From Pyrenochaeta sp. MPI-SDFR-AT-0127 (lineage: Eukaryota > Ascomycota > Dothideomycetes > Pleosporales > Cucurbitariaceae), in assembly GCA_020747015.1 (NCBI GenBank), contig JAGTJM010000058.1, positions 62,001-126,000 of the forward strand: DNA of 64,000 nucleotides, in the 5' to 3' direction. Positions 22,094 to 33,974 of this stretch are shown here, one piece after another (positions within the stretch are counted from its first letter, which is position 1; every line of letters starts with the position of its first letter). Both the position numbers and the translations under genes were made by a program. The notes under the pieces are model-generated. The model worked only from the letters and a program-made list of their open reading frames with translations, did no database searches and had not been told where the DNA came from.

Positions 22094-24833
22094 ATGTGTC
22101 TTGTCTAGCAACTGAACCGAAAGGCTGAGCATGCATGCTACCTATCTAATGACTCTCGCCATATCTATTGCAGCCTCGAGGAGTACGAAACATCCACATG
22201 GAGTCGCCTAAGTAATGTATCAAATAAAAAACATCATGAACCTTCCGTACTTCTATGTTTCGTCCTTGAAATACAAGTCTTCCGTTTGACAGTCACATCT
22301 TTCCCTTTCCCGTTTGTCTCTGATAGAAGCGTGGTACTTCTTGATCCCCCCAACTTAGAGCATGCTTTCTCACTTCGTGCGGGGCTACTATCAATTATTA
22401 TAATAGTGCAGTGCAATATCGGGACGTTTCGTAACTAACATTGACAAAAGCAGCCGTGTAGTAATACATGCTTGCTACCTGGAACATTCATAGCGACCTC
22501 AACTGACCTCGCGCTTGCATGATATCAGTACCCGGAACTAAATCGCGAAACACATCGCATTAACCTAGTGATTTGATGACGATGGAGCTCGCCGGATCTT
22601 TAGGATCAACTACTTATTTCTGCCGATAGCTCATTGAACGCTAGTGTTCTATACGGTGGCCATCGCGCTCTCGAATAAAGGAGAACATGATACACAGCCG
22701 ACACTGCGCAGTTAAAGAGATCGTTCTTTGTCGCCAAGGCAAGGAAGGTTAGCTGAAGGCCGTTACGAATACGCCATCATCCAGTACAAAGTTATTCCCG
22801 TCGTCCTTGTATCCTTTTGTTCTTTCTTGCCTATCCTCGCAAGAGTCGAAAGCATCTGCAAAATTTCCTTTTAAAACCCACAGGACTGCACTGATCCAAA
22901 GTCAGATTCTTTTTCTTGCTGTATAGAGTCACGCTCTAGTTATGCGATGGGGGTTGATAGCCATCTTTTCGACACATCTTTGGCTCTGCCCCAGTGCAAT
23001 ACTCCGCCATGTACAACGGGAGTCGTTGTGCAGTGGAGTTAACTACATACTCACTCAGGGATGCCAGTATTGTTGACCCAGTTCTTCGGAAGTTAGGTTA
23101 CTCAGGATCGGAGCTCTGTCAGGGTTTGATATCCTTGCCGCATCACTCTCAAACCTGGTTCATAAATACTACCTGGAGAATATTAGGGATAAGAGAGACG
23201 TTTGTGGAAAGGCTAGCTTTTGCGACAGATCATTGTTGATAAGAATGACGCATTAGCATGTGCGCCAGATCAATGAGTCAGTGGTTGTATCACACAATGC
23301 TCCTATTGCACAGATAATTATAAAGTCCAGGAATATGGAAGTTGCAAGATGCGAGCATGCACAAAGGTCATACTTCCGAAGATAGCGTAACGAATGAATT
23401 TGTGTTGTAGTACATGTATGCCCGATGTTGACCTGTAAGATTGAACCAACAAGGGTAGCGAGCGACATGAATGGGGTCCAATCTTCCTTTTCCAAATGAG
23501 TGTGACTTCGTCCAATCCTTCAAATGAGCGTGATCTCGGGAGGATCCAGAAACGAACAAAGCCACAAATTGAGCTAAACTCCCAGTGTGACAAAAAATGT
23601 AGTCAGTGACGTAACCAAACCGGGCACTTCTTCTCAAATAGATTGCCACTCCCTGTCAAGACTACTGCCCACAATCCAGTCAATTCCTCTGTTGTGAACT
23701 AAGTCGCGTTGAATTCGTTATGGGGTGGGTGCAGGACCAGATGCCGGAGTAGGTGCCAAAGCGTCGCTCCGATGGGGAGTCGCAGGATGCAGCGTCGAAG
23801 TAGGGGTAGGACGGGGATGTGCACCGCCCGTGGATGTTGCGCCGCCACTCCTATGAGGGCTTGTTGAATGTGGCTCATATGCAGGACGAGCCGGGTGCTG
23901 GGAGGAGGATTTCGTGGATTTGATGGCGAGATAAGAAACTTGTAAGTGAAGCAAAGCAAGAACAACGTTTGATGTGAACAAAGGAAAAGTTTTGGCATAA
24001 CGTTTAGAGTTGACATGGGGCACCGTGAGAGTGCACCCATTATTACCGGAGATAATGTGCTGAGACGTGGAGCCGTTTTTGATGTGCACAGAAGGCCAGA
24101 AGCACTGACGCCGTTTGCAGCCCTCAAAGCAGAATCTCAACGTGTGATGATTTTCTTCTTTGAACGACGCTGAAAACGAATATGACCGAGAAGATATGCC
24201 CAAGCGGCCATGATGAAGGGGCCAGTAGATGTCGATACCGGGCGACCAGAGAGGTAGAGAATGCAAACAGCAAAGAGCAGTCCAGTGTTGCGCTATGTGA
24301 TGATGGAGGGCTGGCTCAGGGTCGTCGTTGCCAGTCGCATTTGGTGTTGCCTAAATGAAGTCAAAAGGGCCGCGAGTTTGGGAAGCCCAGCAGTTTCAGC
24401 ACTATCATTGAGGGGAATGAAACGCCGTACGGAACTTAGCCCATCCATAACGAATGCGTTACGATGAAATGTGTAATGCACATTGACGAGGCTTCAACAG
24501 GAGCAGGGGCGACCTTGTGCAGCGTTCTGCAGTCGTGCTCCCGTTATTTGAGAGTAGCTGAAGGGTTCGTTAGGAATGTGATATGTTTCATCGGGCTGGG
24601 AATTGACTTGGTCTTCTACGATTGGGCTCAAAAGGATCCAAAGACGGGTGTCGTGTGTGGCATTGATGAGTGTGGTCAGGCAACAGCTAATGTTGGCGTT
24701 TGAGGTGTCTAGTGGGGGCTGAGTCATCAACGCAGGACCCGAGCTAACAATCATCAGAGGCGGCGGACACACGCAAAGCGTTCATCTTAGACCGCACTCG
24801 TTCTGCGTTTGTTCAGCTTCTGTGTCCTACACC
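22094..24833. other. Long intergenic region with doubtful minus-strand frames
   Basis: No gene is firmly supported over 2.7 kb. On the minus strand 24266-23718 is open for 182 codons; the product has three closely spaced cysteines, one hydrophobic stretch and a Pro/Thr/Ser/His-rich tail. Another minus frame runs 24772-24494. I could not join them with convincing splice sites, and neither matches a family I know. The right end, with a CT-rich leader, is the promoter of the DUF6590 gene. Confidence 0.4.
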
Positions 24834-26370
24834 ATGGCCACGCCACAGTCAGAATGGAGTCACGAACATCAGCGATGGCTTTACAGATCTTGGGATTCTG
24901 AAAAACAGCGGTACTATTGGTTACATTTCATAGGTACAAAATTCCAACCTCGTATAATGGTATATTCTCTTTCACACTGACTGTGCTATAGCAGACAAAG
25001 GTTGGGTATTCTTCGACTGGTGTCCACAGGCAGGACCCTCGAAGCCATATCCTAACTATCCATTACCACAACGAGAACACAGTACCTTGGACTCGAAGCC
25101 CTATGAAGTCTTGGACCCTGGTAATGCGTCCCCATGGTCCTCATCTCATGTCTCAGACTGATCGAACTTCCACAGCATTTCATGTTAGAGATGGAAGCTA
25201 TTTCGAGGTGGGACGGGTACAGTTTGGCAACCACTTGAATGGATGATGTGATTCTAACGAGTTTGAGGTTTTCGCCGTGTTATTCACCGAATCCGCTGGT
25301 GATACAGTGACAGACTATAATGATGCCCTTTCCATCGTCAGGTTCAGTGAAGTAGTTCACTCTCAAATTCGAAGATTTGTGGTCGTTTCCCATAAAAAAT
25401 CTTTCTGTTTTGCGATGTAAGGTCTATGCATCTTTGATCCAGGTGTTCATCAACTGACTTTGCGTAGTCCAATATTTACATACGGCAATCAAGGAACCAA
25501 AAAACCTGGAGTAAATCCTGAAGAACATGCCATAGCTTACAGCCATGGGAGTACTCCTAAACTTCTTGTCGGCGAACATGGCATTTCTAAGAACCCTATT
25601 TGTGTCGTAACAAATCCAGGCGAGCCACATATGAGCATGAGCGCAAGAATCTTTTTTGGTCTGCATCATCCTATACAGTACAATGTCAAAGTGAAAGACT
25701 TGGGATATGTTCATCCTGACTATGTCCCAAAGCTTATTGGCTACTGGCATGAGGAAACTAATGGTGGTGGTGGTGGGTCTGTTGGCCCCATAGTAGGCTC
25801 TGACAGAATTGCGGCGAAGCCAGAAGTACCACGTGAAGAAGATTCTATGTCTCTTCATGGTGCCAGTATGATACGCCTTTGCTCAACTTGGAAAATGGCT
25901 AAGTACTATCAGGCTTCGATTTAGTCATGAATCCTCGCGCGTACTTCAAGAAAGGCCGAGTCTTCATAACGCCTTGGATCCGGTTACAAAATACTCCAGA
26001 GATCGCTTGGTTTGCTGTGGTAAAACCTAAAGGTACCTACAGCATTTGTCTTCGGATCAGCGTGGTGGATGACCAAACCGCCTTAAGCTCTACCGCTACT
26101 AGCCCAGAATATGGAATAATTATACCTCATGAGGAAATCGAGATAGATACGAAACATGGTGTGGGCGACCAATCTTCAGAGAGAACGATACATATCAAAG
26201 TTGAGAACGACAGTATTATGATCAAACCTGAGTCACGAATCAACTTTGCCAAACCATACACGGTTGAACATGACGTCAAGGTACGCAATGTTGGACGAGT
26301 ATACGGCGACTCTCTCGGGCGCATGGAAGAGTACTTTGCCGAGAGTTTAGGACTTGTGAAACCGACTTAA
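24834..26370 (+). CDS. Protein with two tandem DUF6590 domains
   Basis: Six exons: 24834-24933, 24995-25120, 25176-25216, 25268-25416, 25468-25859 and 25913-26370; all joins are in phase and give 421 aa. The N-terminus has the aromatic-rich preamble common in this family (WSHEHQRWLYRSW). Domain 1 starts at AFHVRDGSYFEVGRVFAVLF, continues with QIRRFVVVSHKKSFCFAIPI and TYGNQG, and ends at the YNVKVKDLGYVHPD segment. After a Gly-rich linker, domain 2 starts at NPRAYFKKGRVF and ends at RINFAKPYTVEHDVKVRNVG. The 53-nt fifth intron is required to reach domain 2 in frame. DUF6590 is common in Pezizomycotina and lacks an assigned function. Domain 2 has lost the central TYG part, so it may be degenerate. 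Confidence 0.83.
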
Positions 26371-27283
26371 ATACACGTGCCACGATACGGACAAGGCTTG
26401 GCATCGAACGAATCAGTACCACCATTCAGGCATGACTTTCATGATCTTTTCGATCATATATGCTGAAAAGTATGCGAAATACCAAACATCTAGTGGGTTT
26501 CTCCAACTCCGTCATTTAAGGGCAAAGGCTTCAGAGCGGCAGTCTTACCAAACAAATGTTCGCAGTCTTCGGCAAGGCTATTCATTTTACATGAGGATCA
26601 AAACTTTGATGAGGGAACATCTGTTCCGCCCGACGTTCTTACTCTATTACCAGCCATTTTCAGACTCGGATACAGTCTCGTCAGGCTTGGCTACACGTCT
26701 GGATAGAAATGGTAGAAGATCTACTCATCCCTTTAGATAGGCCTATCTTGACCAAAAATGGTTTCAATGACGGACCATACTACTTAAGGATTGGCATGAT
26801 CGATTCTCTTGCATTTGGCGAGACAGATCGGAACATTTCGGCGTTTCAACACCAATTCTGGACGGATAAGGGTTGACTTCTTTCAGTATAGAGACTAGGA
26901 CCTTTACCTACATGGATGAAAAGTGGCCATGGTAGATTGAGGCCGAAGATTTTTTTTAATGGGTTTCAGCAAGGAATGTGAGTCGTGTACGTTGTTACCA
27001 GGGACAAAAACGAGGTTCGAGAATGATATTCTTCTGTTCAGTCAAAATCTCTTAACACGAACCATGATTGGAAAAAGACAGTGTCTCGAGTATAGCATGA
27101 TTGGATGGATTTGCAAGTAAAATTACGTAGCTGACTTTTCGATCACGGCGTTTTGTTGATTAGCCACTGACATTTCTGAACTTTGCTTGCCAATCTGGCA
27201 GTCGTTACTGGCAGTCTTCATTACTCCATAATTGAAATAGTTTGATTTCTATAGTCTCTAATCGTGCTCGCATGCCGAAAATA
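26371..27283. other. Intergenic, possible decayed coding sequence
   Basis: A plus-strand frame at 26432-26740 (102 aa) and protein-like pieces in other frames up to about 26880 suggest decay of an old gene, but no family is recognisable. The last 200 bp are AT-rich. Confidence 0.3.
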
Positions 27284-28483
27284 TCATAGTTTGAAGTCCT
27301 GTTTGACGAGCTTCTCACTCAATGCCCATAGTCGTTCCGCGATTTTAGGGTCGGTTGCATGTGGTGCAGCATCAAATAACTGGCAATCATGCAGCAAGAT
27401 TCCTTTCGGTTCTACTTCCATGTCAGCATGACTTTCAAGTGAGGTTCCCGCGACGACTGCTATACCGTTCAAAGCGGGATCAAGTGCGGCAACCAACACG
27501 GTAGCAGAACCTTGATCTTGATTTTTCCAGAATGGGCTTGTTTTCCGAATGGCATCCTGGCCATCTGCGTCGAGATCGCGGGGTAGTCCTGTCCAAATGG
27601 CTGTCATTTGGTCAGTAGTGCTCTTGAAGCCTCATTTACCGCTCGCTCGGGCAGGGAGACTTACATCCAGGATGTACAGCATAACTCGCTATCCCCTTCT
27701 TGCTCAACCTGTCATTCAATCCGACCGAGAATAACAAATTTGCCGTTTTCGCCTGACCATATGCTACATATCCATTGTAACCATCTTCAGCAGCTTGTTG
27801 GAACATGGGCGGAAGCGGGTCAGGGTGCATCTCTCCGGGTGGTACCTGGCTACCCACCCTTTCCAGATTATAGTCCGAGAAGCGAATTGGGCTAAGTCTG
27901 TGGCCAAGACTTGTGAGGTTAACAACACGAGTTGAGCCTGGAGTGTTGCTGGAGGCAGCTTTGAGTAGTTGCGGCACAAGTAGATTAGTGAGAAGGAAGT
28001 GCCCAATATGGTTTGCACCAAACTGTCCTTCGATGCCTTCTTTGGTCCATTGACGCTGCTGAGACATGAATCCGGCGTTGTTAATCACCAAGTCCAAGCG
28101 ATCAGTCAATGAGGCGATTTCTGCAACAGCCGCTTTGACAGACTCTTGCGACATTAGGTCCAGCAATACAGTCTTGACATGCACTCCTGGATAAGCATCT
28201 TGGATGGATTTCAGGACCTCATCAAGTTTGTTGCGAGTGCGTGAGACAAGAATTAAAAGAGCTGGGGACTGGGAGGCGATGTTGAAGGCGATAGAAGAGC
28301 CGATTGATTCTGGTGAGACACCAGTAATGAGGACTGCAAGTATGGTCAGTGTACATGCAAGGAAGCTAGAGTCTGGATGAAGGCACCATTCTTTCCACGA
28401 ATCTGGTCCGCGAATGCCTTTGCGATTTCAAGGCCGCTGGTCTCCTTGTCCCATTCTGGGTGTGTTAGTGTTGCAGCCATCAT
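27284..28483 (-). CDS. Short-chain dehydrogenase/reductase
   Basis: Three exons on the minus strand: 28483-28387, 28333-27665 and 27600-27284, giving 360 aa (or 359 from the second ATG at 28480). The NAD(P) motif is TGVSPESIG, just after the first intron. Downstream are NNAG, the catalytic Ser in VVNLTSLGH and the YGQAK (Tyr-x3-Lys) pair. HPG follows at the second intron. The length and the helix-rich tail fit the retinol-dehydrogenase-like SDR group, which oxidises or reduces alcohols and ketones. Its start faces the FAD monooxygenase at 29194 across a 0.7 kb shared promoter region, which suggests joint control (inference). Confidence 0.93.
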
Positions 28484-29193
28484 AGAACTCAAGGCACGAT
28501 GTATGAATTTCGAGATTATACACTGCACACAATTGTATGCCTTATACTTCGCCCCACCAATTCTTTCTATAGTCCTTATCTTCGGTACATCTTGCGGACT
28601 CAACGTTCACCAACGGTCAAAGCTCAACCAGGCCTAACAAACTAAGCCTTTCCCACCTAAGCCTTTCCCTGCCGTCGTTGCCGCACTCGGTCTTCTCCAA
28701 CAAGCCATCAGTCACATGTTTTCCCCAAAATCGTCTAAAAATGGTGTTCTGCGTCCTTGCGGGGTAGTTTGTGGGGTACTTCGACGCAATGTGGGGCATT
28801 ATTCCACTTCATTACCGACACTGCAACAGGATTTGGAACACACTGCTCGGTAGATCTTCTCCTTCTGCGTTGTTCGGATGCTATGCGCCGGGATAAACGT
28901 CGCGTGATGTCGCGCAACCCACGCTCTGCGGTATGCGGCCATCGGAAGCATATCGCCTATAGCAGAACGCCGCTCGACAGCCGTGGAAGCATGGTCGCAC
29001 GGTAGATGCAGCGATGCTGAGCCCCACGCTGCAATCCGACCCAAGCCATACCTTGTAAACCCGTTGTAACACCCCTACCTTGTTTTCTGACGTCGCTGTC
29101 ATTTCTCGTAGCCATCATTCGATTGTGCAACCTGCTACGTTGAATTCACGTATGCCACTCCGCGCGAGAATAGACGTCTCCAAATCGCCAAAC
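28484..29193. promoter_or_regulatory. Shared divergent promoter region (SDR / FAD monooxygenase)
   Basis: A 710-bp gap between two divergent oxidoreductase genes, without a gene of its own. Frames at 28735-29102 appear on both strands and have no motif. In-frame ATGs at 29080 and 29152 would extend the monooxygenase, but 29194 gives the usual short lead before the FAD motif. Confidence 0.5.
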
Positions 29194-30602
29194 ATGCCAG
29201 CTACACTGACCAATGGCGTGAAGCAGAAGACCGGAATCAAAGTAATCATTGTGGGCGCAGGTAAACATACGCCTCTCCACCCCGCCTTGCTCCTGCTCAC
29301 ATACATTCTTAGGGTTTGGCGGTCTCACTGCAGCCATAGAATGTGTCCGTCAAGGACACACGCCAGTTATCTACGAGGCGTTTCCGTCTTTGAAGATATT
29401 GGGCGACATTATCTCCTTCGGCCCTAATGCAGGTCGCATCTTCGCGCGCTGGTCTGATGGCTCTATTGTGGAGAAGATGCGCGCCCTCTCAATCGACCTT
29501 TCAACCTATGGCTTCAATATCCACAAGTACGATACTGGCGAAATTGTAATCAACCAAAAAACGCCACCCCGTGATGAGTCTGCGCCAAACCTCAACGGCC
29601 ACCGCGGCGAGCTACATGAGATAGTCTTCAACTACGCCAAAGAAGTTGGCGTGGAGATCAAGCTTGGCCACCGAGTGGAGAAGTACTGGGAGAATGAGGA
29701 AAGCGCGGGTATTGAGTTGGACGACGGAACAATAGTTGAGGGCGATGTTGTGGTGGGAAGTGATGGTGTGCGAAGTAAAGCGAGAACTTTGGTTTTGGGC
29801 TATGAGGATAGGCCGAAGAGCAGCGGATACGCGGTTTGGAGATCGTGGTTTAGCAATGAAGATATGATTGCGGATCCAGAAACGCGGCATTTCTGCGACA
29901 ATGGCGATACATTCAACGGTTGGATAGGTATGTCTGAGAATTAGGGCAAAGATTGCAAGTACTAATTCCCACTTAGGCCCGGACGTTCACTTCCTCTTCA
30001 GTACCATCAAGAACGGCTCTGACTGTTGCTGGGTGCTCACCCATCGCGACGAACACGACATTGATGAATCATGGTCTTTCCCTGGCTATCTCAAAGATGT
30101 TCAGAAAGTCCTCGAAGGCTGGGATCCAATGTGCTGGAAGATTATTTCTAAGACTCCCGAGGAAAAATTGGTTGATTGGAAACTCGTCTATCGGGACCCA
30201 CTACCTACCTGGGTGAGTGGATACGGTTCAGCGCCGGGCCACGGACGTATCTGCCTTCTCGGAGACGCAGCGCATCCGTTCTTGCCAACAAGCGCACAGG
30301 GTGCAACACAAGCATTAGAAGATGGAGTTACACTTGCTGTTGTTCTTCGAAAAGCCGGTAAAGATAACGTGCGAGGAGCATTGCGTGCATATCAAGACAT
30401 CAGATACGATAGGGTGAAGGCAGTGCAGAAAACCGGTGAAACGACTAGGGATATGTGGCACAAAACGGATTGGGATAAAGTCAAGGAAGACCCATCGAGT
30501 ATACAGCTGCCAAGAGAGGACTGGGTCTTCAAATTTGACGCGGAAGGACACGCCGAAGAGGTTGGAGATGAAGCAATCAAGAAGGCCGGACTGTTTGCCT
30601 AG
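29194..30602 (+). CDS. FAD-dependent aromatic-type monooxygenase (salicylate hydroxylase-like)
   Basis: Three exons: 29194-29260, 29313-29927 and 29977-30602, giving 435 aa. The Rossmann FAD motif is VIIVGAGFGGLTAA (residues about 17-30), split by the first intron inside GAG/GFGG. The DG motif is VVVGSDGVRS near residue 190. The second FAD motif is GRICLLGDAAHPFLP, with GATQALEDG after it. These are the hallmarks of single-component group A flavoprotein hydroxylases, which use NAD(P)H and oxygen to hydroxylate aromatic or similar rings. No membrane segment is seen. It is divergent from the SDR and convergent with the MFS transporter. The substrate is not readable from sequence. Confidence 0.93.
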
Positions 30603-31044
30603 ATGTGTCATTAGATGTCATATAAATATACTTGAATCCACTACAAGGTTGATTCGACTCTTCACCGGCGCAACCGTCAATTGGCTCGCCACCGCTCCAT
30701 GAAACGCGCACACCTCTTGAGATACCCGTCTACGATGCTTCTGCCATGTCTCCCAGCCTGCTAACTCAACTTTAGATTTTATTCATGACAAGGGGATGCC
30801 CAGTCAGACATCACAATGTCTCGCGGATACGAATCAGCCAAGTGGTATGTCAGATTCGGCGCGAGTTCTTGCCATTTTTCAAACATGTAGCGACAGGTGG
30901 AGTTTGCCCCATTTGTCACACAATAGGCTTCAGATAATCGAAGTGAGAGAGGCAATCATATTGTACTATTCAGAGTCTGTCGAGCTATTTTCCGTAGCAG
31001 ATTCCTTGCCTTTGTCTTCATTCGCCCCCTAACCTAACCAAAAC
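30603..31044. other. Short convergent intergenic region
   Basis: This 442-bp gap between the 3' ends of the monooxygenase and transporter genes contains no gene. A TTAGG-like repeat overlaps the transporter stop codon at its right end. Confidence 0.6.
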
Positions 31045-31050
31045 CTAACC
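31028..31050 (-). repeat. Telomere-like GGTTAGG repeats at a stop codon
   Basis: On the minus strand the transporter ends GGTTAGGTTTTGGTTAGG, with a further TTAGGGG; the first TAG is the stop codon (31047-31045). A similar array lies at the stop codon of the small secreted protein (47789-47801). Confidence 0.7.
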
Positions 31051-32915
31051 ACTCTTCTCAACAGCAAGAACTTCTTGTCTGACTACCTCAGCCTTGTCAC
31101 TTCCTCCACCGCTGCTGCGGCGCTCGACCATCTTCTCGTCAGAATTCGCAACCAATCGTCCCGTGCAAACATATTTTCTGAACTGACGCGCCGGGAGCTT
31201 GGCCTCGAACATCTCGTCAATCTCTTCAAGGGTTCGGTTCTTGATTTCAGGGAGGTAGAAGTACACCCATACGACTGTGACCAAACACGATGGACCCCAG
31301 ATCCAACCTTCGCAGCCCAATTAGCATACTTGTTATATTGCAGTTGGAGAATATTAACGGGATGTGGCTTACCATATTCTGGACCCCAGTTCAGCGCATC
31401 CGGGTTAATGAAGTATGGCGCCGTAAATGTGGCAAGCCATGCGCCAGCAAAGCCGACTGCAGATGCGACACCGAAAGTGTATGAACGGAGGCGCTGAGAT
31501 GGAATCTCTCCACCAGAGAGCCAGGCGTACGCAGCAATCATGCCGTTATAGCCGCAAATGTAGACAATGGACAGCCCGACAATCACCTAAATTGTATTAG
31601 CAATGCCATAGATTCTCAGCAATGGGGTAAGCTTACTTTGCCTGTGCTGACTGTACCTGGATTGACATGATAAACAGCAGCGATGATGATTTGAGTAAAA
31701 CCACAGATGCTTAGACCAGTCATAAGGAACACACGCCGGCGTCCGATCTTCGAGATCACACAGCTGTTTATCATGATAGCCAGGACACCGACAGCGGTCA
31801 GAATGCAGCTATTCATAAAAGGGCTTCCTACATTTGCCATCTAAAACTTGGCATTAGTATTGTGTGCCCACAGTGAGTTGAGCGTTGGGAATGGAAACTT
31901 ACCTGGAAGAAATAAGTTCCATAAGCGATCATGAACATAGCACCAGAAGCAGCCTGAGTGGAAATTGCCGCAATAGCCAGCAGCGTTCGCCTTCGATCAA
32001 CCGGATCTCTCCAGATATCGAGAAAGTTTGCCGTATCCTTTGTTTGTTTCTCTGCATCAATCGCGGCCTGAATTTCCGCAAGCTCTCCAGGAACAGCATC
32101 CGGATTTGGCCGCATCCAGACCATCGACTTCTTAGCTTGGTCTTGTTTATTCATAAGCATGAGCCAGCGCGGAGATTCGGGAATGAAGAACAGTCCGATC
32201 GACAAGAACACAGGGACTATATAGATCGTGCCGAGAGGGATGATATACGAATTCTTGCCATGCATGTCGTGGGTTGCGTTGTCAATCACGGTACCTATGA
32301 GCGCACCGACGGACGTCCAGATCTGGAATACAGAAATCAAAAGACCACGGTATCGCGCGGGTGCGCTCTCCTGGTTCAAATTAGCACTGATACATATCCT
32401 CTGCATAAACTCCAATGGTTACGTACCTGGATGTAAAGCTGACTGAAAGTCATGTACCACCCATTTGCAATTCCGATCAACAACCTGCCAGCGTACAATC
32501 CCGCCAAACTCGTTGTTGTCATCATGATAACATTGCTTACACAGCACAAGATACTTGCCATCCACAGACACTGCCTCCGGCCCATGTACGAGGCAAAGAA
32601 TCCAGCACTGGAGGAACTAAGGAAGGCACCGAGTGTCATGAGAGAGGAGATCAGCTGTTGTCGTGTGGGTGAGATATTGTAGCCCGTTGGAGACGCTGGA
32701 TCTGGATGACCGAACACCTCGTTCATTTCTTAGTTTTGCATTCAATAATACACGGGAGAGAGAAGACAAACTTCAAGGAAGCCTTTCATGGCTTGAAGTC
32801 CACCGATAGCGCCAAAGTCAATGCCATACTGGAATGGACTCATCGAGACCAGGGTACATGCGATGATGCATTTCCAGTTCTCGAGCAAGCCGTTTCCAGC
32901 GGAAGCCTCGAGCAT
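31045..32915 (-). CDS. MFS sugar-type transporter
   Basis: Six exons on the minus strand: 32915-32772, 32717-32427, 32370-31903, 31840-31637, 31586-31373 and 31307-31045, giving 527 aa; all joins are in phase. Twelve helices are expected. Sugar-porter landmarks are present: QYGIDFGAIGG in helix 1, FGHPDP in the first loop, YMGRRQCLW, PARYRG, PESPRWLM after helix 6, GRRRVFLMTG and LPEIKNRTLEEIDEMFEAKLP after helix 12. The exon 1/2 join was placed at GAG/GTG TTC because it restores FLEVFGHPDP. Members move hexoses, quinate, maltose-like sugars or related polyols by proton symport. Next to redox enzymes it may import the compound they act on (inference). Confidence 0.94.
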
Positions 32916-33974
32916 ATTGGCAAGTCTGAGATTCGCAATTCAATGGTTTAAGGTACGATACCGCAAAAGATAGAAAGGCTTTCTGGCAGTTGGATTGGAG
33001 ACTGGACAGACAAAGCACGAGAAATAGATGGGTTGATGGCACATATGCAACCAAGTATCAAAAGAGAGAGGTTGTCGCTCAATAGTGGAGTCTCTTTCCT
33101 GGGTTGATTCGTCCAAATTCATATGCAGATCATGGTGCGAATACAGACCCTGTCTCAATATCTGCCGATAGTGCGGACAAAAGCTTGATCTGCTTTTCCC
33201 CAGACCTTAAGAGTGAATTGCGGGGGAGGCGTTCATACCAACCAATCCCATACAATCTGGTCTAGGGTTCCCCTTGTCTCCACGTGGTATCATGGGGTAA
33301 ACACCCGCTATGTGAGGCTGGAACAGTTGGAGAACCCCAGTCAGCTAGAAATAAAGATGGTCAAAACGCAGCGTGCGGGGAGAGGACGCTGATGATACGG
33401 TAGATAACATCCAGTTGATTCCTTGATCGAGTTGCGCACCGTCGTCGGAGAAGCCTGACGGCAGTTCCTCGACATCGGCAAGATCATGCCGTGCGATACT
33501 GGAAATGACACTGGCGCGGGTGTTCGTATGTACTAGTGCTTCGAATTAAACTAGGCTTTAAGGCTTTGGGTGGCTGCTCTAGACTTTTTGATGATAGCCT
33601 ATTAGCCTAAGAGAGTCATGCAAACTAAGGTGTGGAGATGAGTGAAGTTGTGCATATAATTAGGAAGCGAAGGTGGCGGGGCGCGCTAGCGATTCATAAC
33701 AAGCGTGACCCCAAAGGGACCGCTCTTGGTACATTTGCGTGCAATGGCTATCAACAAAGAGAAATGTCTGTATCAACATGACGGTGGTATTATTCAGCGA
33801 CGATGATTATGTGTGAAAATGTCATTGATGGCAGTCCACCTTCTTTTTAAAGCTATATTACTCTTCATATTGCAAAGAAGCATGTGGTCGAAGTTCTAAA
33901 TGAAGCAACGAGATAAGAAATTATTAAGATTAGTGTAAAAATGACTAAGTAACCAGTTACCCACTTCTGAATAC
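32916..33974. other. Intergenic, no gene seen
   Basis: The left end is the transporter promoter. No coding frame with motifs is found on either strand, and the right half is AT-rich. Confidence 0.5.

Noticed and set aside
23718..24266. Minus-strand 182-codon Pro/Thr-rich frame
   Set aside because: No ATG-linked upstream exon with good splice sites and no recognised domain; possibly real, but not supportable from sequence alone.
31083..31586. Unspliced reading of transporter exon 5 continuing past its donor
   Set aside because: It loses the conserved WIWGPSC and LPEIKNRTLEEID segments, which the spliced model restores.
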